From contig NZ_SDEB01000005.1 in NCBI RefSeq assembly GCF_004522175.1, positions 124,001 through 188,000 on the forward strand: DNA of 64,000 bases, given 5' to 3'. Below are positions 1-8,899 of the stretch, one piece after another. The position numbers and the translations under genes were made by a program. How positions within the stretch are numbered: the stretch's first letter is position 1; each line of letters opens with the position of its first letter. The notes beneath the pieces are model-generated. The model had not been told where the DNA came from and did not search any database. It saw nothing but the letters and a program-made list of their open reading frames with translations. The DNA is from Paracoccus ravus (GTDB taxonomy: Bacteria > Pseudomonadota > Alphaproteobacteria > Rhodobacterales > Rhodobacteraceae).

Positions 1-101
1 CAAGCCCGATGGCGTCGCAGGGTGAAATCTCCTAAGACTTTGGCGGGATTGGCGCGGCCCAACCGGCTGTGGCAAGCTGCCGCAAGGGAGTGAGAAAGCA
101 G

Positions 102-1088
102 ATGATGCATCTGAGCAGACGATTCGCGCTGATCGGAGGCGCGGCGGCGCTATCAGGTCTGGGCAGGGCGGCGCATGCCGCAACGGTGCCGACCATCCGG
201 ATCGGCACCTTGGAAAACGGTACCGTGAACTGGGAAATCCAGACCATCATCCGGGCGGGCTTCGACAAGGCCAATGGGTTCTCGCTGGTGCCGATGATCC
301 TTGCCGGCAATCCAGCGACGCAAGTGGCGATGCAGGGCGGCGAGGTCGATACGATCGTCTCGGATTGGCTCTGGGTCGCGCAGCAGCGGGCACGGGGCAC
401 GGATTTCACCTTCCTGCCCTATTCCACCGCCGTGGGCGGGCTGATGGTGCGCGGCGACAGTCCGGTCAGGACGCTGGCCGATCTGAAAGGGCGCAAGATC
501 GGCATCGCCGGCGGCCCGGTCGATAAAAGCTGGCTGATCCTGCGGGCATGGTCGCGCGAAAAGCTGGGCCAGGACCTGGCCGAGATCACCGAGCAGGTCT
601 TTGGCGCGCCGCCCATGATCATGAATGCCGCCGAAACGGGCGAGGTCGATGCGGCGATCAACTTCTGGCATTTCCAGGCCAAGATGCAGGCGCGCGGCAT
701 GCGCGAAGTGATGTCGGTGGACGATGCGGCGCGCGATCTGGGTCTGGATCCCTCGACGCCGCTTCTGGGCTATGTGCTGCGCGAAAGCTGGATCGCGCAG
801 AACCCTGATCTTGCCTCGGGCCTCGCCCGGGCCTCGCGCGCGGCCAAGGACCTGCTGGCCCAAGACGACGCCGCGTGGCTGGAAATCCGGCCCTTGATGA
901 ACGCGGCGGATGACGCGGAATTCGAGGCGCTCAAGGCGGGCTTCCGCGCCGGCATCCCCTCGGGCGGGTCGGTTTCCACTGCCTCGGCCGAGCAGATGTT
1001 CAAGACCATGGCCACGCTTGGCGGGGCCGAGCTGACCGGTGGCATCGAAACCCTGCCCCAGGGGCTTTTCTGGTCGCCGGAGAGCTGA
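102..1088 (+). CDS. ABC transporter substrate-binding protein (NrtA/SsuA/TauA-like)
   Basis: Periplasmic solute-binding component of an ABC importer. The first ~25 residues form a signal with an SRRFAL twin-arginine-like motif and an AHAA cleavage region. The mature part opens with IRIGTLENGTVNWEI and has the two-lobed SsuA/NrtA plan, including an ADLKGRKIGIAGG stretch near residue 135. I start it at the ATG at 102 (or 105) because AGGGAG lies just upstream; the longer reading from 69 has no such support. The permease and ATPase follow directly. The ligand cannot be read from sequence. Position beside pqq genes suggests a role in periplasmic quinoprotein metabolism, which is inference. Confidence 0.85.
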   Translation: MMHLSRRFALIGGAAALSGLGRAAHAATVPTIRIGTLENGTVNWEIQTIIRAGFDKANGFSLVPMILAGNPATQVAMQGGEVDTIVSDWLWVAQQRARGTDFTFLPYSTAVGGLMVRGDSPVRTLADLKGRKIGIAGGPVDKSWLILRAWSREKLGQDLAEITEQVFGAPPMIMNAAETGEVDAAINFWHFQAKMQARGMREVMSVDDAARDLGLDPSTPLLGYVLRESWIAQNPDLASGLARASRAAKDLLAQDDAAWLEIRPLMNAADDAEFEALKAGFRAGIPSGGSVSTASAEQMFKTMATLGGAELTGGIETLPQGLFWSPES

Positions 1089-1090
1089 GC

Positions 1091-1864
1091 TTGCCCCAGC
1101 CCCGTCCGCCGCGCTCGGCCGTTCTGCCGGGACTGCTCTCGATCCTCGCCATGCTGGCCTTGTGGAGCCTGGCCTCGCAACTGACCGAGCGCCCGCAGAC
1201 CCTGCCCGCGCCCTGGGAGGTGCTGGGTCGGATTGGCGATCTCGCGGCCAGCGGCGAGCTGTGGTTCAACTCGGGCATGACCCTGATGCGCGTGGCGTCC
1301 AGCTTTGCGCTGGCCATGGCGGTGGGTCTGGTGATCGGCCTGGTGATGGGACGCAGCCGGCGGGTCGATGACTGGCTCAATCCCGGCCTGATCATTTTGC
1401 TGAACATCCCCGCGCTGGTCGTGATCGTGCTGTGCTATATCTGGATCGGCCTGAACGAGACGGCGGCGATCCTGGCCGTCGCGCTGAACAAGATCCCGGT
1501 CGTCGCGGTCATGATCCGCGAGGGCGCACGCGCCCTGCGCCCCGATCTGGACGAGATGGCCCGCGCCTTTCACATGACCACGTTCAATCGGCTGCGACAT
1601 GTCGTGCTGCCGCAACTCGCGCCGCAGATCGCCGGTGCGGCGCGGGCCGGGATCTCGCTGATCTGGAAGATCGTGCTGGTGGTCGAATTCCTCGGCCGCT
1701 CGAACGGTGTGGGCTTCAAGATCCATCTGCTGTTTTCCAGCTTCGACGTCGAGGGCGTGCTGGCCTGGGCGCTGGCCTTTGTGGGCGTGATGCTCGCGAT
1801 CGATCTCGGCATCCTGCGCCCCTGGGAGCGGCGCGCCAATCGCTGGAGGCAGGATGCGCCTTGA
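1091..1864 (+). CDS. ABC transporter permease (TauC/SsuC-like)
   Basis: Inner-membrane permease of the same importer, about 257 residues with roughly six hydrophobic segments. The EAA-type cytoplasmic loop is seen around 'EMARAFHMTTFNRLRHVVLP'. It starts with TTG two bases after the substrate-binding gene stops, and its stop overlaps the ATPase start at 1854, so the three genes are translationally coupled. The family imports sulfonates, nitrate or pyrimidine precursors; the substrate here is unknown. Confidence 0.87.
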   Translation: MPQPRPPRSAVLPGLLSILAMLALWSLASQLTERPQTLPAPWEVLGRIGDLAASGELWFNSGMTLMRVASSFALAMAVGLVIGLVMGRSRRVDDWLNPGLIILLNIPALVVIVLCYIWIGLNETAAILAVALNKIPVVAVMIREGARALRPDLDEMARAFHMTTFNRLRHVVLPQLAPQIAGAARAGISLIWKIVLVVEFLGRSNGVGFKIHLLFSSFDVEGVLAWALAFVGVMLAIDLGILRPWERRANRWRQDAP

Positions 1865-2444
1865 TCTTGTCGAAAAGCGCTTTGGCGAGCGGCGGATTCT
1901 GGGTCCGATGAAACTTTCGGCCTCACGCGGAGAGCGGATCGCATTGCTTGGTCCTTCGGGGATCGGGAAATCCACCTTGCTGCGGATCCTCACCGGGCTT
2001 GATCGCGATTTTCGTGGCACGCGCGAGGGGGATGAAAGGCTGGCCCCGGTGTTTCAGGAACCCGTCTTGCTGCCTTGGCGCAATGCTCTGGCGAATATCG
2101 TCATCCCCACCGGCTGCGCCGAGGCCGAGGCGCGCCAATGGATGGAGCGCACCGGGCTTACCGGACATGAAGGAAAATTTCCGCGTCAGATGTCGCTGGG
2201 CCAGCAAAGGCGGCTGGCTTTGGCGCGGGCCTTTGCCGCCGCACCCGATATCCTGCTGATGGATGAACCCTTTGCGTCGCTCGATGCCGAAACGGCGGCG
2301 CGCATGGTGGCTCTGACCGATGCGTTGCTGACGCGCAGCGGCGCGGGGCTGGTCATCGTCACCCATGATCCCGCCGAGGCCAGGGCGCTGCGCGCCCGCA
2401 GCCTGAAGCTGGCCGGAAGCCCCGCGCAGCTTCAGAAGGACTGA
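1854..2444 (+). CDS. ABC transporter ATP-binding protein
   Basis: Cytoplasmic ATPase of the importer, 196 residues. Walker A is GPSGIGKST near residue 32, the signature is MSLGQQRR, Walker B is ILLMDEPFASLD, and the H-loop is VTHDP. It overlaps the permease end by 11 bp. It is somewhat short for a TauB/SsuB protein but all catalytic motifs are present. Its 3' end overlaps the convergent SoxYZ-like gene by 13 bp. Confidence 0.88.
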   Translation: MRLDLVEKRFGERRILGPMKLSASRGERIALLGPSGIGKSTLLRILTGLDRDFRGTREGDERLAPVFQEPVLLPWRNALANIVIPTGCAEAEARQWMERTGLTGHEGKFPRQMSLGQQRRLALARAFAAAPDILLMDEPFASLDAETAARMVALTDALLTRSGAGLVIVTHDPAEARALRARSLKLAGSPAQLQKD

Positions 2445-3208
2445 TCCCAGACGCGCCCTTCGGTATCCGCCGCGTGAACCGTCACCTCGCCCTGCCCCGG
2501 CTGATGGGCAAAGCGAAAGACCGGGTCCTCCGAGATCGAGATCCCGGCCGTCATGGTGAACAACTCCTGCCCGGCCTGCCGGACCTCGAGCGTCTGGATG
2601 AACTCGGCCGGGATGGTGAGCAGCGTGACCTGATCACGCTGAAGCCCCGAGAAATTGGGATGGCGGATCATCAGCGTGCCGAACTGCCGGTCGCCGTCTT
2701 CGCCCAGGCGAAAGCGCATCTGGCCCATGGTCGCCCGAACATCGGCCATGCTTTTCCCCGCAGGCGCGGCGCAGCCGCCCGATGCCTTGACATAGCGCCC
2801 CGCCATGACCTTGCGCCCATCGGCAAGCGTGGCGATGGCCCGCAGGTCGGAATAGGTATCGACCCGAACCCGGACCTCGAAATCCAGCGGCATCAGCGCC
2901 TCGCCAAAGGTGAATTCGGCGGCGACCGGCGCCGGGTTTCCATCCACCACGAGGGTCAGAGACCGGATCGCCGGGGCACCGGGCGGCTGCGTGATCCGGA
3001 CCGGAACCAAGGCTGGATTATCGGCCCGCTTGGGCGCATCCAGCAGGATCACCGAGGGGTCGATCGCGGGTTCGTCCTCGGTGCCGATGATGCTGGCACG
3101 CAGGTCATCCCATATCGGCGAGGGCTCAAGCGGGTTCTCGACCTCGGCACCCCGCGCCACGGGGGACAGCATCAGCAAGGCAATCAGAAAAGCGGCGGAA
3201 TGTTTCAT
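2432..3208 (-). CDS. Quinoprotein dehydrogenase-associated SoxYZ-like carrier protein
   Basis: Exported 258-residue protein with a Sec signal (about residues 1-20). It looks like a SoxY-like domain fused to a SoxZ-like immunoglobulin-fold domain. A GGC motif (Cys146) sits at the junction and matches the carrier cysteine of SoxY, which in true SoxY lies at the extreme C terminus. This fused family is known beside PQQ-dependent dehydrogenases. It overlaps the pqqE stop by 4 bp, so it is the last gene of the pqq operon. A periplasmic carrier or relay role is likely, but the carried group is unknown. Confidence 0.82.
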   Translation of the reverse strand: MKHSAAFLIALLMLSPVARGAEVENPLEPSPIWDDLRASIIGTEDEPAIDPSVILLDAPKRADNPALVPVRITQPPGAPAIRSLTLVVDGNPAPVAAEFTFGEALMPLDFEVRVRVDTYSDLRAIATLADGRKVMAGRYVKASGGCAAPAGKSMADVRATMGQMRFRLGEDGDRQFGTLMIRHPNFSGLQRDQVTLLTIPAEFIQTLEVRQAGQELFTMTAGISISEDPVFRFAHQPGQGEVTVHAADTEGRVWDQSF

Positions 3209-4350
3209 CGCGACGTCTCCCGTTCCATGCGGCGATAGACAAGCGCCACGTCATCGCTGTCGGCATCCGCCTCGGCCATTGCGCGCAGCCGGGCGTTGTG
3301 GGGCGAAAGCGAGCAGACCGGATCAGTGGCCAGCGGGTCGCGGGCGACGGCCATGGCCTGACACCGGCAGCCGCCGAAATCGACCTCGCGCCGGGCGCAA
3401 CTTGAACAGGGCTCGCGCATCCAGCCCGTGCCGCGAAAGGCGTTGAAGGCAGGCCCATCGCGCCAGATCTCGGCCAGAGGCGCCTCGCGGATCGTCTGGA
3501 ATTCCAGCCCCGGAATGGTCTGGGCGGCGTGGCAGGGCAGGACCGTCCCGTCCGGCGCGACATTCAGCCCGGTCGAGCCCCAGCCCCCCATGCAGCTTTT
3601 AGGATAGGTGGCGTGGTGATCGGCCGGGACATAGTCGATCACCATGCGCCCGCGCAGCCGGGTGCGGGCCGCATTGACCACCTCGCGGGCGCGTTGCGCC
3701 TGCGCCATGGTCGGCATCAGCGGCCTTCGGTTCAGATCGGCCCAGCCGTGGAACTGGACGGTCGCGACCTCGATCCGGCGGCATTCAAGCCGCTCGGCCA
3801 GGTCGATCATCTCGGGCAGGCGATCAAGGTTCTGGCGATGCACCACCGCGTTCAGCGTGATCGGAAAACCGACCGCCCGGACCCACTCCGCCACCTGCAT
3901 CTTGCGCGAAAAGCTGCCCGCATAGCCGCTGATCCAATCGGCCATGTCGCTGTCGATGCCCTGCAGCGAAAGCTGGACATGATCGACCAGCCCGTCGAGA
4001 TCGCGCAGCCGGGCCTCGGTCAGCCCGATCCCCGAGGTGATCAGGTTGACATACAAGCCCGCATCACGCGCGGCGGCGGCGATCTCGCGCAGATCGCGCC
4101 GCGAGGCTGGCTCGCCCCCCGAAAGATGCACATGCAGCACCCCCATATCGGCGGCCTGTCGGAACAGATCGGCCCATTCGGCGGTCGAAAGCTCGGCACT
4201 GATCCGGGTCAGTTCGACCGGGTTCGAGCAATAGGGACAGGAAAGCGGACAACGATGGGTCAGCTCGGCCAGCATCGCCATGGGCAAGCCGGCCTGAACC
4301 GGATTTCCCAAGATGTCATGGCGCGCGGCTGCCTGATCCATGATCCTCAC
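3205..4350 (-). CDS. pqqE: PQQ biosynthesis radical SAM enzyme PqqE
   Basis: Radical S-adenosylmethionine enzyme that cross-links the conserved Glu and Tyr of the PqqA peptide, with PqqD as peptide chaperone. The CxxxCxxC cluster motif is RCPLSCPYC (Cys34, 38 and 41). C-terminal auxiliary-cluster cysteines lie in CMGGWG, CHAAQ, CSSCA and FGGCRC. At 381 residues it has the usual length. The GTG at 4350 overlaps the pqqD stop in a GTGA; an ATG at 4341 is the alternative start. Confidence 0.96.
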   Translation of the reverse strand: MRIMDQAAARHDILGNPVQAGLPMAMLAELTHRCPLSCPYCSNPVELTRISAELSTAEWADLFRQAADMGVLHVHLSGGEPASRRDLREIAAAARDAGLYVNLITSGIGLTEARLRDLDGLVDHVQLSLQGIDSDMADWISGYAGSFSRKMQVAEWVRAVGFPITLNAVVHRQNLDRLPEMIDLAERLECRRIEVATVQFHGWADLNRRPLMPTMAQAQRAREVVNAARTRLRGRMVIDYVPADHHATYPKSCMGGWGSTGLNVAPDGTVLPCHAAQTIPGLEFQTIREAPLAEIWRDGPAFNAFRGTGWMREPCSSCARREVDFGGCRCQAMAVARDPLATDPVCSLSPHNARLRAMAEADADSDDVALVYRRMERETSR

Positions 4351-4649
4351 GCGCCCCCATCGGCTGACAGGAAAACCATGCGCCGGTCCACCAGTCCTTG
4401 CAGGAAATCCCGCACATCCGCCTCGATCTGTTCGACGGGCGCGGCATAGCGCTGGCTGAGAAGCAAGATGACATCGCCGATGCTGCGCCGCCCGTCGAGT
4501 TCCGACAGGATGGCGTCGCCAACGGCGTCAAGCTGGATCGCCCGTTCCGGGGCCAGCAGCACGCGAATGCCTCGGACCCGGTCGTCATGCAGCCGCACGC
4601 CGCGCGGCAGATGCGCCACCGAGGCGTTGCTGATCCGATGCTCGATCAT
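4347..4649 (-). CDS. pqqD: PQQ biosynthesis peptide chaperone PqqD
   Basis: Cytoplasmic chaperone of about 100 residues that binds PqqA and presents it to PqqE. It begins MIEHRISN and has the family's winged-helix (RRE) pattern, with LAPERAIQLD and LDGRRSIGDV. The start at 4649 forms an ATGA overlap with the pqqC stop, which argues against the longer in-frame reading. PqqC and PqqD are separate proteins here rather than fused. Confidence 0.94.
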   Translation of the reverse strand: MIEHRISNASVAHLPRGVRLHDDRVRGIRVLLAPERAIQLDAVGDAILSELDGRRSIGDVILLLSQRYAAPVEQIEADVRDFLQGLVDRRMVFLSADGGA

Positions 4650-5425
4650 ACCGCCTCGGCCCTTTCCACGCCCTGAAGCGCAAGCCCTTCGCCCGGACGC
4701 CACGCGCCGGGAGGGATCCGACCCTCGACATAACCATGCCAGAGCGCATCAAGCTGCGCCCATAGCACATCCGTCTTGAAGCTCAGCGCAGCCGCGGCGG
4801 CATCCTGCTTTTCCAGCGTATCGGCATGGTCGAGAACGTAGTTCAGGCCGAATTCGACATCCTTCGGCGCCTCGCTCAGGCGCTTGCGGAAATAGGACAG
4901 GCTGGTTTCATCGGCAAAGTCATAATGCTTCAACAACCCCTCGATCCTTTCGGCATGGATCTTGGGGGCGAACATCTCGGTCAGGCTGGCGGCCACCGCA
5001 TCCAGCATCGGCATGTCGCGCACGAAGCGCAGATAGGCATCGACCGCAAAGCGGGTGGCGGGCATGACCCCCGCGCCACTGGCGACGTAATTGGGATCGA
5101 GCCCCACGGCCTTTGCCAGCGCAAGCCAGCGCCGGATGCCCCCACCCTCATTGACGCCGCCATCGTGATCCTCGATGCGCGAGCGCCAGATCCGCCGCAG
5201 CTGCGGATCCTCGATCCGGGACATGAAGGCCGCGTCCTTCATCGGGATGCGGGATTGGTATTGCCAGCGGTTGATGACCCAGGCCCGGACCTCGTCGCGG
5301 CTGCATTCTCCGCCATGCAGCCTTTTGTGGAACGGGTGGCGATCGTGATAGCGCTCGGCCCCGATGCGCTTGAGCCGCTCGTGAAATTCGAGGCGCGAAA
5401 GCGGGGCATGATCGGCAAGTTTCAT
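4646..5425 (-). CDS. pqqC: Pyrroloquinoline-quinone synthase PqqC
   Basis: Cofactor-free oxidase that carries out the final ring closure and eight-electron oxidation to PQQ. It has 259 residues, in the normal range. The all-helical family signature is seen in HKRLHGGECSRDEVRAW and WQYQSRIPMKDAAFM. Both ends overlap its neighbours (pqqB and pqqD) by 4 bp. Confidence 0.96.
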   Translation of the reverse strand: MKLADHAPLSRLEFHERLKRIGAERYHDRHPFHKRLHGGECSRDEVRAWVINRWQYQSRIPMKDAAFMSRIEDPQLRRIWRSRIEDHDGGVNEGGGIRRWLALAKAVGLDPNYVASGAGVMPATRFAVDAYLRFVRDMPMLDAVAASLTEMFAPKIHAERIEGLLKHYDFADETSLSYFRKRLSEAPKDVEFGLNYVLDHADTLEKQDAAAAALSFKTDVLWAQLDALWHGYVEGRIPPGAWRPGEGLALQGVERAEAV

Positions 5426-6315
5426 GGTGCGATCTCCATTCCGTCATGGCCGACATGCCAGCCCGCCGCCTGCGCCAGGGCGCGCTCGGGGCTGGCCGGA
5501 TCGACGAGGGGGTTCGAATTGTTGAGATGGACATAGATCCGCCGGCCCAGCGTCACATCGGCCAAAGCGGCCATGCTGCCCTCGGGGCCCGAGACCGGAA
5601 CATGGCCCATGCGCCGGCCAGTCTTGGCCCCCAATCCTGCCCGGATCATCTCGTCATCGGTCCAGAGCGTGCCGTCGAACAGCAAGGCATCCGCGCCGCT
5701 GACGCGCTGCTTGAGCCAATCGGGGACAAGCGCGCAGCCGGGAATGTAAAAGACCCTTTGCCCGCCGCTCGACAATTCGACGCCCACGGTCTGCTCGCCC
5801 ATCTGGCCGGTTTCCACCTGCGCGCCTTCCAGATAGAGCGCCACCTTTCCCGGCACCGCAAAGAGCCGGGCGACAAGTCCGGGTGCAAGCTCGAAATCCT
5901 GATCCAGCTCGATCTCGCGGCGCCTGACCCAACGCCCGTCAAGCGCGGCGAGCATGGGATTGTCCGCCAGAACGCGGTGGATGGCGGATGTCGCGAAAAG
6001 ATCGAAGCTCTGGGATTCGCGCAGCGTCAATAGGCCGGCGACGTGATCGATATCGCCGTTGGTTACCAGCACGGACCGGATCGGCGTATCGCGCAGATTG
6101 CGGGGGCGTAGCTCGCTTCGGCAGGCAATCTGCTGACGCAGATCCGGCGAGGCGTTGATCAAGGCCCAATCGCTGCCATTCGCGGAAATCGCGATTCCAC
6201 TCTGGCTCATCGAGGGGATGCGCCCGTCGCGCGCTGCCTCGCAATTCAGGCAGCCGCAATTCCATTGCGGCAGACCCCCACCGGCTGCGGTGCCGAGAAT
6301 TACAATTCTCATCAT
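5422..6315 (-). CDS. pqqB: PQQ biosynthesis protein PqqB
   Basis: Metallo-hydrolase-fold protein of 297 residues in PQQ synthesis, proposed to act as a tyrosine hydroxylase on processed PqqA. It begins MRIVILGTAAGGGLPQWNCG, typical of the family, with CGCLNCEAARDG (zinc-binding cysteines) and a TNGDIDHVAGLL metal motif. It follows pqqA after a gap of about 60 bp and overlaps pqqC. An ATG at 6312 is equally possible. Confidence 0.95.
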   Translation of the reverse strand: MMRIVILGTAAGGGLPQWNCGCLNCEAARDGRIPSMSQSGIAISANGSDWALINASPDLRQQIACRSELRPRNLRDTPIRSVLVTNGDIDHVAGLLTLRESQSFDLFATSAIHRVLADNPMLAALDGRWVRRREIELDQDFELAPGLVARLFAVPGKVALYLEGAQVETGQMGEQTVGVELSSGGQRVFYIPGCALVPDWLKQRVSGADALLFDGTLWTDDEMIRAGLGAKTGRRMGHVPVSGPEGSMAALADVTLGRRIYVHLNNSNPLVDPASPERALAQAAGWHVGHDGMEIAP

Positions 6316-6375
6316 GGATTCAGATACGGCCGACCCTGCCGGGCAGGACCGGCCGATTTCAGGTCTGAATTGGGT

Positions 6376-6468
6376 TCAGAACAGCACCGGCTCGTCTTCG
6401 GCCGGGGCATACATGTTGATTTCCATGCCGCAGGAAACTTCCTTGAGCACGGGTTTGGTCCAGGCCAT
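6376..6468 (-). CDS. pqqA: PQQ precursor peptide PqqA
   Basis: Thirty-residue peptide that begins MAWTKPVLKEVSCGMEIN and ends DEPVLF. It contains the essential Glu16 and Tyr20 in the ExxxY arrangement that becomes the PQQ skeleton. A strong GAGGAGGAA ribosome site lies 3-5 bases upstream of the ATG at 6468, as expected for a precursor needed in excess. It is the first gene of the leftward pqq operon; its promoter must lie between 6469 and the divergent gene at 6660. Confidence 0.96.
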   Translation of the reverse strand: MAWTKPVLKEVSCGMEINMYAPAEDEPVLF

Positions 6469-6659
6469 GGGTTCCTCCTCCTCTGGCGCCAGTCGACTGG
6501 CAGAATGATGCTAGGCCAGCAGGCGTTTTCGTCAACTGGACCAAAGGTCTTAGGCAGGATGACCCGAACCGGACGGGTGAAATCCCCCCGATTCTGGGCT
6601 GTGGTGCAGGCGCTGCGGGCATGTTACGGTCGCCCGCCGCGCGTTATCACGGAGGCTTG

Positions 6660-7718
6660 ATGTTCCATCTGGTTCTTGCGACATGCTTGGTAAGCGACCC
6701 GGCGATCTGCGCGGAGCGCCTGCTGCCTGCCGCCGATGCCCAAACCGAGGACGAGTGCCGCAGCCGGGCCGAACCGATCGCCCGCGACTGGTTGGCGCGC
6801 CACGGCGATCTGCGCGGCGGCGAGGCACGCTGTGTCGAAACCGGCGAACTTCCGGCCTTGCTCACCCATGAGATCGCCAGCGGTGTTCATCTGCGCGAGG
6901 GCGCGGTGGCCCAGCTTTCGCCCCAGAACCGGGGGCAGATCGCCAATCTGGCTTTCATCGTGGGGGACACGGTGGCGGTGATCGACGCCGGCACGACGCG
7001 ATCCGAAGGCGAGGCGCTCTATGCCGCGATAAGACGAATCACCGATCGGCCGGTCAGCCATCTGATCCTGACCCATATGCATCCCGACCATGTTCTGGGG
7101 GCCGAGGTCTTTGCCGAGGCCGGAGCGAGCATCGTGGGCAATGCGGGCCTGGCCGAGGCGCTGGCCCGGCGCGGCGAGGCCTGGATGATGTCCATTCCCG
7201 ACCAGATCGGCCGGGAGGTCTTTCTGGGAACACGAATTGCTCCGGTCGATCAAAGTATCGAGCGCCCGACGACCATCCCGCTTGGCTCGACCCGTTTGCA
7301 GCTTAATCCGCAGCCCCGCGCCCATACGGATAATGATCTGACCGTCCATGACGAGGAATCGGGTGTCTTCTTTGCCGGTGACCTGATCATGCAGGGGCTG
7401 ACGCCCTCGCTCGACGGATCGCTTTCGGGCTGGCTCGACTGGATCGCGGCCGGTCCCCCCGATCCCCAACCCAGCCTGATCGTTCCCGGCCATGGGGCAA
7501 TTCAGGAGGACTGGGACGACGCGGTTGCCCCGCAGCTTACCTATCTGAGCAGTCTGCGCGACGCGACGATGCGTGCGGTCACGGCAGGCATGCCGCTGTC
7601 CCAGGCCATCGGAGCCATCGTCACCATGATGAAGCCCTGGTCCGAGGGATGGGCCGATTTCGAGGCAACCACCGCCCGCAACGCCGCTACGGCCTTTGCG
7701 CAGATGGAGTGGGAATAG
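6660..7718 (+). CDS. Quinoprotein relay system zinc metallohydrolase (SoxH-like)
   Basis: Exported metallo-beta-lactamase-fold protein, about 352 residues. The zinc motif is THMHPDHVLG (HxHxDH) near residue 135, with later ligands in FFAGDL and VPGHG. The start at 6660 is preceded by GGAGG; an upstream in-frame ATG lacks one. The N terminus is a short Sec-type signal followed by a small Cys-bearing segment. The family sits with PQQ dehydrogenases and SoxYZ-like carriers, as here. It is divergent from pqqA, and the substrate is unknown. Confidence 0.83.
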   Translation: MFHLVLATCLVSDPAICAERLLPAADAQTEDECRSRAEPIARDWLARHGDLRGGEARCVETGELPALLTHEIASGVHLREGAVAQLSPQNRGQIANLAFIVGDTVAVIDAGTTRSEGEALYAAIRRITDRPVSHLILTHMHPDHVLGAEVFAEAGASIVGNAGLAEALARRGEAWMMSIPDQIGREVFLGTRIAPVDQSIERPTTIPLGSTRLQLNPQPRAHTDNDLTVHDEESGVFFAGDLIMQGLTPSLDGSLSGWLDWIAAGPPDPQPSLIVPGHGAIQEDWDDAVAPQLTYLSSLRDATMRAVTAGMPLSQAIGAIVTMMKPWSEGWADFEATTARNAATAFAQMEWE

Positions 7719-7822
7719 ACTCTGCCCGGATCACTGGCGCTTTCCCCGCGGCAAAGGACTTCTTGCCCCCAACGGCGCTCAGGCCGATAATCGCGAGATC
7801 GCGTCAGGAGAGGGAGGAGACC

Positions 7823-8794
7823 TTGCCCGTACGCCGACATGAGGACCGCGTGGCCATGGCCTCGCAATCTCCGGGTGCCGTGACGCGGCTCGCCGCAAGC
7901 TGGCGGCGCTCGATGATGAAGCACGGGCTGGACCCGGCGGGCGCGCCAAGCGTGCGCCAGTTGAGCGCTCGCGAACTAGCGCAGCGGCGCGAATTGCTGG
8001 ATGGTTTCATCAATGTCGCCCGGCCGCAATTGGATCATCTGTTCCAGCTTGTCTGCCCGACCGGATGCAGCGTTCTTTTGACCGATTCCGCCGGGATCGT
8101 TCTGGAGCAGCGCGTTGCGCAGGCCGATGAGGGGGTGTTTCGCGGCTGGGGCCTGTGCAGCGGCGCGGATTGGTCCGAGGCCGCCGAGGGCACCAATGGC
8201 ATCGGCACCTGCCTCGCCGAGGGGCGGCAGGTCACCATCCATCGCGACGAGCATTTCTATGCCCGCAATACCGCGCTGTCCTGCATGGATGCGCCGATCT
8301 GGGGGCCGGATGGGCGGCTGATCGCGGCCTTGGATGTCAGTTCGGCCCGCACCGATACCGAGCGTTGGAACGGACTTATCGCGGCGCAGGTCGCCCATAG
8401 TGCCCGCCAGATCGAGGCGGCGTTTTTCCGTGCCTCATTCCCCGGCGCGCGCATCATCACCGCCGATCCTCCCGGTGCCGACGAGGCGCTTCTGCTGATC
8501 GCCGTGGATAAGGACGATCTGGCGATTGGCGCGAACCGCGCCGCCCGCCGCGTCTTCGGGCTGGAGAAAGAGGGCAAGCTGCGGCCCCGCCCGGCCTCGG
8601 ACCTGTTCGGCCGCGAGGACGAGGCAACTGGCTTCGAAAAGGCCGAGCGCGCGGCATTGATTCGGGCCTTGGCGCGCGCTGAGGGCAATGTCTCGGCCGC
8701 CGCCCGCGCGCTGGGTGTCGGGCGCGCGACGCTATATCGGCGCATGTCCCGCTTGGGGATATCCGAAAATCCGGGGCGACTGTCTCGGGGCTGA
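7823..8794 (+). CDS. GAF-domain transcriptional regulator with Fis-type HTH (AcoR-like, no AAA+ domain)
   Basis: About 323 residues. The N-terminal sensory part resembles AcoR/GAF: LFQLVCPTGCSVLLTD and WSEAAEGTNGIGTCLAE, with a cysteine pair around ARNTALSCMDAPIWGPDG. The C terminus is a Fis helix-turn-helix (ALARAEGNVSAAARALGVGR). The central sigma-54 ATPase present in full AcoR/AcxR regulators is missing, so it probably acts on ordinary promoters. The start is TTG at 7823 behind GGAGG; the frame is open further upstream but runs into the previous gene. It lies directly upstream of the dehydrogenase genes, which it probably controls. Confidence 0.8.
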   Translation: MPVRRHEDRVAMASQSPGAVTRLAASWRRSMMKHGLDPAGAPSVRQLSARELAQRRELLDGFINVARPQLDHLFQLVCPTGCSVLLTDSAGIVLEQRVAQADEGVFRGWGLCSGADWSEAAEGTNGIGTCLAEGRQVTIHRDEHFYARNTALSCMDAPIWGPDGRLIAALDVSSARTDTERWNGLIAAQVAHSARQIEAAFFRASFPGARIITADPPGADEALLLIAVDKDDLAIGANRAARRVFGLEKEGKLRPRPASDLFGREDEATGFEKAERAALIRALARAEGNVSAAARALGVGRATLYRRMSRLGISENPGRLSRG

Positions 8795-8899
8795 AACACA
8801 TTCCGCGCTGCGGCGTAAGCCCCGCGTTGATTTGTCTGCACGCCCGTCACAGGCTTTCCTCAGCACCGGCTGGAGGAGCCGGTCCGACAGGAGGAAACC

